A stretch of DNA of 9,861 nt from Cellvibrionaceae bacterium. GTDB lineage: Bacteria; Pseudomonadota; Gammaproteobacteria; Pseudomonadales; Cellvibrionaceae. Of this stretch, positions 6,902 to 9,861 are shown in pieces. Position numbers and translations under genes: made by a program. The stretch's first letter is position 1, and the number at the start of each line of letters is the position of its first letter. The DNA lies in NCBI GenBank assembly GCA_027012915.1, contig JALUYN010000490.1, positions 1 to 9,861 of the forward strand, given 5' to 3'. Under the pieces are notes generated by a model. That model saw only the letters and a program-made list of their open reading frames with translations. It was not told the origin of the DNA and made no database searches.

Positions 6902-7147
6902 TTACTGCGTTTTTGCTTCCAGCTCGCTGACGCGCTTTTCCAGCGCTTCAAGGCGTTCGCGGGTGCGCATCAGCACCGCCTGCTGGGTATCGAATTCGTC
7001 CCGGCTGACCACATCCAGCTTGGACAGGGCGCTCTGCAACAGGGCTTTGAGGTGCTTTTCCACCTCTGGGCCGGGCAGGCCGCCCTCGTTCATCAGCAGG
7101 CGTGAGGCCTGGGCGCTGAGGGTATCAATCACCAGTTTGTGCAGCAT
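6902..7147 (-). CDS. ubiK: UbiK (YqiC/BMFP family) ubiquinone-biosynthesis accessory factor
   Basis: An 81-residue protein. The family pattern is clear: an amphipathic N-terminus (Met-Leu-His-Lys-Leu-Val-Ile-Asp), the conserved Lys-Ala-Leu-Leu-Gln-Ser-Ala-Leu-Ser-Lys-Leu-Asp-Val-Val-Ser-Arg-Asp-Glu-Phe-Asp core (about 34-53), and a C-terminal coiled coil (about 57-79) rich in Glu, Arg and Leu. Members bind membrane lipid, form trimers, and in Escherichia coli work with UbiJ to support aerobic ubiquinone synthesis. The start at 7147 was chosen because homology begins there; the frame stays open upstream to 7597, but that stretch crosses the glnK control region and looks non-coding. Only a weak GAGA-like ribosome binding site is visible. 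It lies upstream of comM and divergent from glnK, the usual pseudomonad arrangement. Confidence 0.88.
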   Translation of the reverse strand: MLHKLVIDTLSAQASRLLMNEGGLPGPEVEKHLKALLQSALSKLDVVSRDEFDTQQAVLMRTRERLEALEKRVSELEAKTQ

Positions 7148-7203
7148 GGGCAAGTCTCTGCGGGCTGTGCTTGGGACGACGGCCATCGGGCCGGTGGGCG
7201 GGC

Positions 7204-7212
7204 AGTGTAGCA
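7204..7212 (-). promoter_or_regulatory. Possible extended -10 element for ubiK
   Basis: The minus strand carries TGCTACACT, a TG-N-TACACT extended -10-like element about 57 bases before the ubiK start codon. No convincing -35 hexamer is seen 16-18 bases upstream. This is a weak call based only on the match and position. Confidence 0.3.
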
Positions 7213-7267
7213 CGCTCAGGTTATCGCGCCGCACTTGTGCGTCCGCTGTGCACGCGCACCACGACCA

Positions 7268-7284
7268 TGCACTATGCTGGTGCA
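7268..7284. promoter_or_regulatory. NtrC binding site upstream of glnK
   Basis: TGCACTATGCTGGTGCA is a full match to the NtrC palindrome TGCACY-N5-GGTGCA. Its centre is about 165 bases before the expected start of the sigma-54 transcript, a normal enhancer distance. A weaker partial match overlaps its left side at 7255-7271. NtrC-phosphate bound here would switch on glnK-amtB under nitrogen limitation. Confidence 0.82.
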
Positions 7285-7326
7285 TGAAAGGCGTCCTGTT
7301 CCTGGGTTTTAAATGCTTTTGTTTTG

Positions 7327-7339
7327 CAACTATTTGAAT
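7327..7339 (-). promoter_or_regulatory. Candidate IHF site between enhancer and sigma-54 promoter
   Basis: The minus strand reads ATTCAAATAGTTG, which differs from the IHF consensus WATCAANNNNTTR at one position. It lies in a strikingly AT-rich stretch (about 7309-7362) between the NtrC site and the promoter, where IHF commonly bends DNA so that NtrC can touch sigma-54 polymerase. The role is inferred. Confidence 0.45.
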
Positions 7340-7414
7340 TTTATTGAAAAAATTAAATTGGCAGAGTTTCTGCAAAGCATGCTGCAGCTGATTCCAACAG
7401 TTAACCCCATAACG

Positions 7415-7430
7415 GGGCACGCAGTTGGCG
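7415..7430 (+). promoter_or_regulatory. Sigma-54 (RpoN) promoter of the glnK-amtB unit
   Basis: GGGCACGCAGTTGGCG has the invariant GG (7416-7417) and GC (7428-7429) exactly ten bases apart, with GGCACG intact at -24 and TGGC in place of TTGC at -12. Transcription would start near 7441. Together with the NtrC palindrome upstream, it makes a standard nitrogen-regulated promoter. The resulting leader before glnK is about 280 bases and contains a 65-codon ORF. Confidence 0.78.
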
Positions 7431-7470
7431 CACAGCCAGAATCGTGAGCGATCACATCGGGAGCACAATA

Positions 7471-7668
7471 ATGAAGCGATTGACCCTGGCAGGTTTGACC
7501 CACGCCGCGCTGCTCGCCAGCGACGACACCCGGGCGCTGTCAGTGGGGGCAGGGACGCATTTGATCTCTGCCTGTGTCGAGATGGGTGCGCCGGCATGTG
7601 CAGGGCGTGTCGGCGATTCTGACGACTGCGACAGCACTTTTGGTTTGTCCGTTTCTAAAAGCCTCTAA
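7471..7668 (+). CDS. Small ORF in the glnK leader, uncertain; possible secreted-protein or porin remnant
   Basis: A 65-codon frame begins 30 bases after the expected sigma-54 transcript start and ends 55 bases before glnK. GGGAG lies seven bases before its ATG. The N-terminus (Met-Lys-Arg-Leu-Thr-Leu-Ala-Gly-Leu-Thr-His-Ala-Ala-Leu-Leu-Ala) looks like a signal peptide with a basic end and hydrophobic core. The rest is low-complexity, with four cysteines and no domain I recognise. Known context: in many gammaproteobacteria a TorF-type outer-membrane porin gene precedes glnK under the same control. Inference: this may be the decayed start of such a gene, because it is far shorter than a porin. 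It could also be a leader peptide or a chance frame. Confidence 0.4.
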   Translation: MKRLTLAGLTHAALLASDDTRALSVGAGTHLISACVEMGAPACAGRVGDSDDCDSTFGLSVSKSL

Positions 7669-7678
7669 CTCGGCATAG

Positions 7679-8062
<384 letters not shown>

Positions 8063-8114
8063 CCGCAGGTCGCTTTTCAGACTGCAGTAAACAAGCCTAT
8101 ATGGGGGGCTTAAA

Positions 8115-9365
<1,251 letters not shown>

Positions 9366-9391
9366 TGGCTGACTGAGAACTCGCAACACCA

Positions 9392-9423
9392 AACGGGGCG
9401 CCCAGTGGGCGCCCCGTTTTTTT
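9392..9423 (+). terminator. Intrinsic terminator after amtB
   Basis: A perfect 12-bp stem, AACGGGGCGCCC (9392-9403) with GGGCGCCCCGTT (9407-9418), closes a three-base loop and leads into a run of T to 9423. It is placed to end the glnK-amtB transcript. Confidence 0.93.
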
Positions 9424-9861
9424 GTGCGTAGTGCAGGGATTGATGCGGTGAATAGCGATTTATGGAGCTGATGCAACGTTAGCTTATGTCTCGTTGTGAC
9501 TGTCTTTCGCGATGCGGTCATATCCATTTTTATCCCAGACCTGCCGTTGCTACCCGATAGAGTGGGTGTTTCAGGTTGAAGCCCGGTTGGGTTGTGCGCG
9601 CGCAAAGGGTGCAGCCGGCCAGGTCAATGTGATCTGTCTTATTGCGAGCCATCTTGCCTTGCTGCTTGTCGGTGTGAACGTTCATTCCTTTTTTGTTTGT
9701 TGGCGTTAAGCTGCCGTTTGTGCTGCGCGCATCGATGCCGTGGCCCTTGTATGTTGACCGTTGTCCCTGTGACCATGGTCCCCGACTGATCATCGGGCGG
9801 CAGGTGACAGGTCGTCGTGGCCCTGAAGCCTCAAGAGCTTGGTTCGTAGATGGGCCGTCAC
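9424..9861. other. 438-base stretch without a convincing gene; inverted repeat near the end
   Basis: Short frames exist on both strands, but none has family resemblance together with a well-placed ribosome binding site. The main structure is a nested inverted repeat at 9766-9811: an outer pair CCTGTGACC/GGTGACAGG with one mismatch and an inner pair CCCGA/TCGGG (9781-9785 and 9793-9797) around TGATCA. It is not followed by a T-run, so it is not a typical terminator. It may be a leader structure or operator for a gene beyond the window. Confidence 0.4.

Noticed and set aside
7148..7597. Upstream in-frame extension of ubiK (231 codons in total)
   Set aside because: The extension runs through the NtrC site, the AT-rich IHF region and the sigma-54 promoter, and has no family similarity. 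UbiK homology begins at 7147.
9530..9685. 51-codon minus-strand frame with plausible codon use (starts Met-Asn-Val-His)
   Set aside because: AAGGA abuts the ATG with no spacing, no family is recognised, and the frame is short. I cannot support it without comparative data.

Overview
The window suggests a gammaproteobacterium of the Pseudomonas group (Pseudomonas, Stutzerimonas or Halopseudomonas; I cannot resolve the genus). The right half is the conserved pseudomonad block comM (yifB) - ubiK (yqiC) / glnK - amtB, with GC-rich codon use. The left 5.8 kb is visibly more AT-rich, has different codon use, and is a mobile element inserted inside comM.

Layout from left to right. Positions 1-280 hold the 3' ends of two convergent IS3-family transposase genes that meet at one shared 19-bp terminal repeat. 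Positions 290-5728 hold a four-gene operon on the minus strand, with every neighbouring pair overlapping. It encodes three tyrosine recombinases (425, 575 and 685 aa) and a small helix-turn-helix/coiled-coil protein (140-143 aa). This is the layout of the ginABCD operon of GInt genomic islands, related in plan to the tnpABC module of Tn554. The island cargo and its far end lie left of the window.

The element edge is visible at about 5805-5811. The ComM reading frame runs normally to the conserved Asn-Pro-Cys-Pro-Cys motif and then changes into foreign sequence. The junction has the form expected of a tyrosine-recombinase core: TGCCC and GGGCA arms around a 6-bp centre. A second, imperfect copy of one arm lies 27 bp inside the element. 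ComM is cut to 349 native residues plus a 42-residue foreign tail, so the branch-migration helicase used in natural transformation is probably lost. comM and the gin operon point the same way, so comM transcription can run into the recombinase genes.

Positions 6902-7147 encode UbiK, a ubiquinone-biosynthesis accessory factor. The 7148-7723 spacer carries nitrogen control: a full NtrC palindrome, an IHF-like site in an AT-rich stretch, and a sigma-54 promoter with the GG-N10-GC spacing. Between that promoter and glnK is a 65-codon ORF with a ribosome binding site and a signal-peptide-like start. glnK (PII protein) and amtB (ammonium channel) follow and end at a strong intrinsic terminator. The last 440 bases hold no convincing gene.
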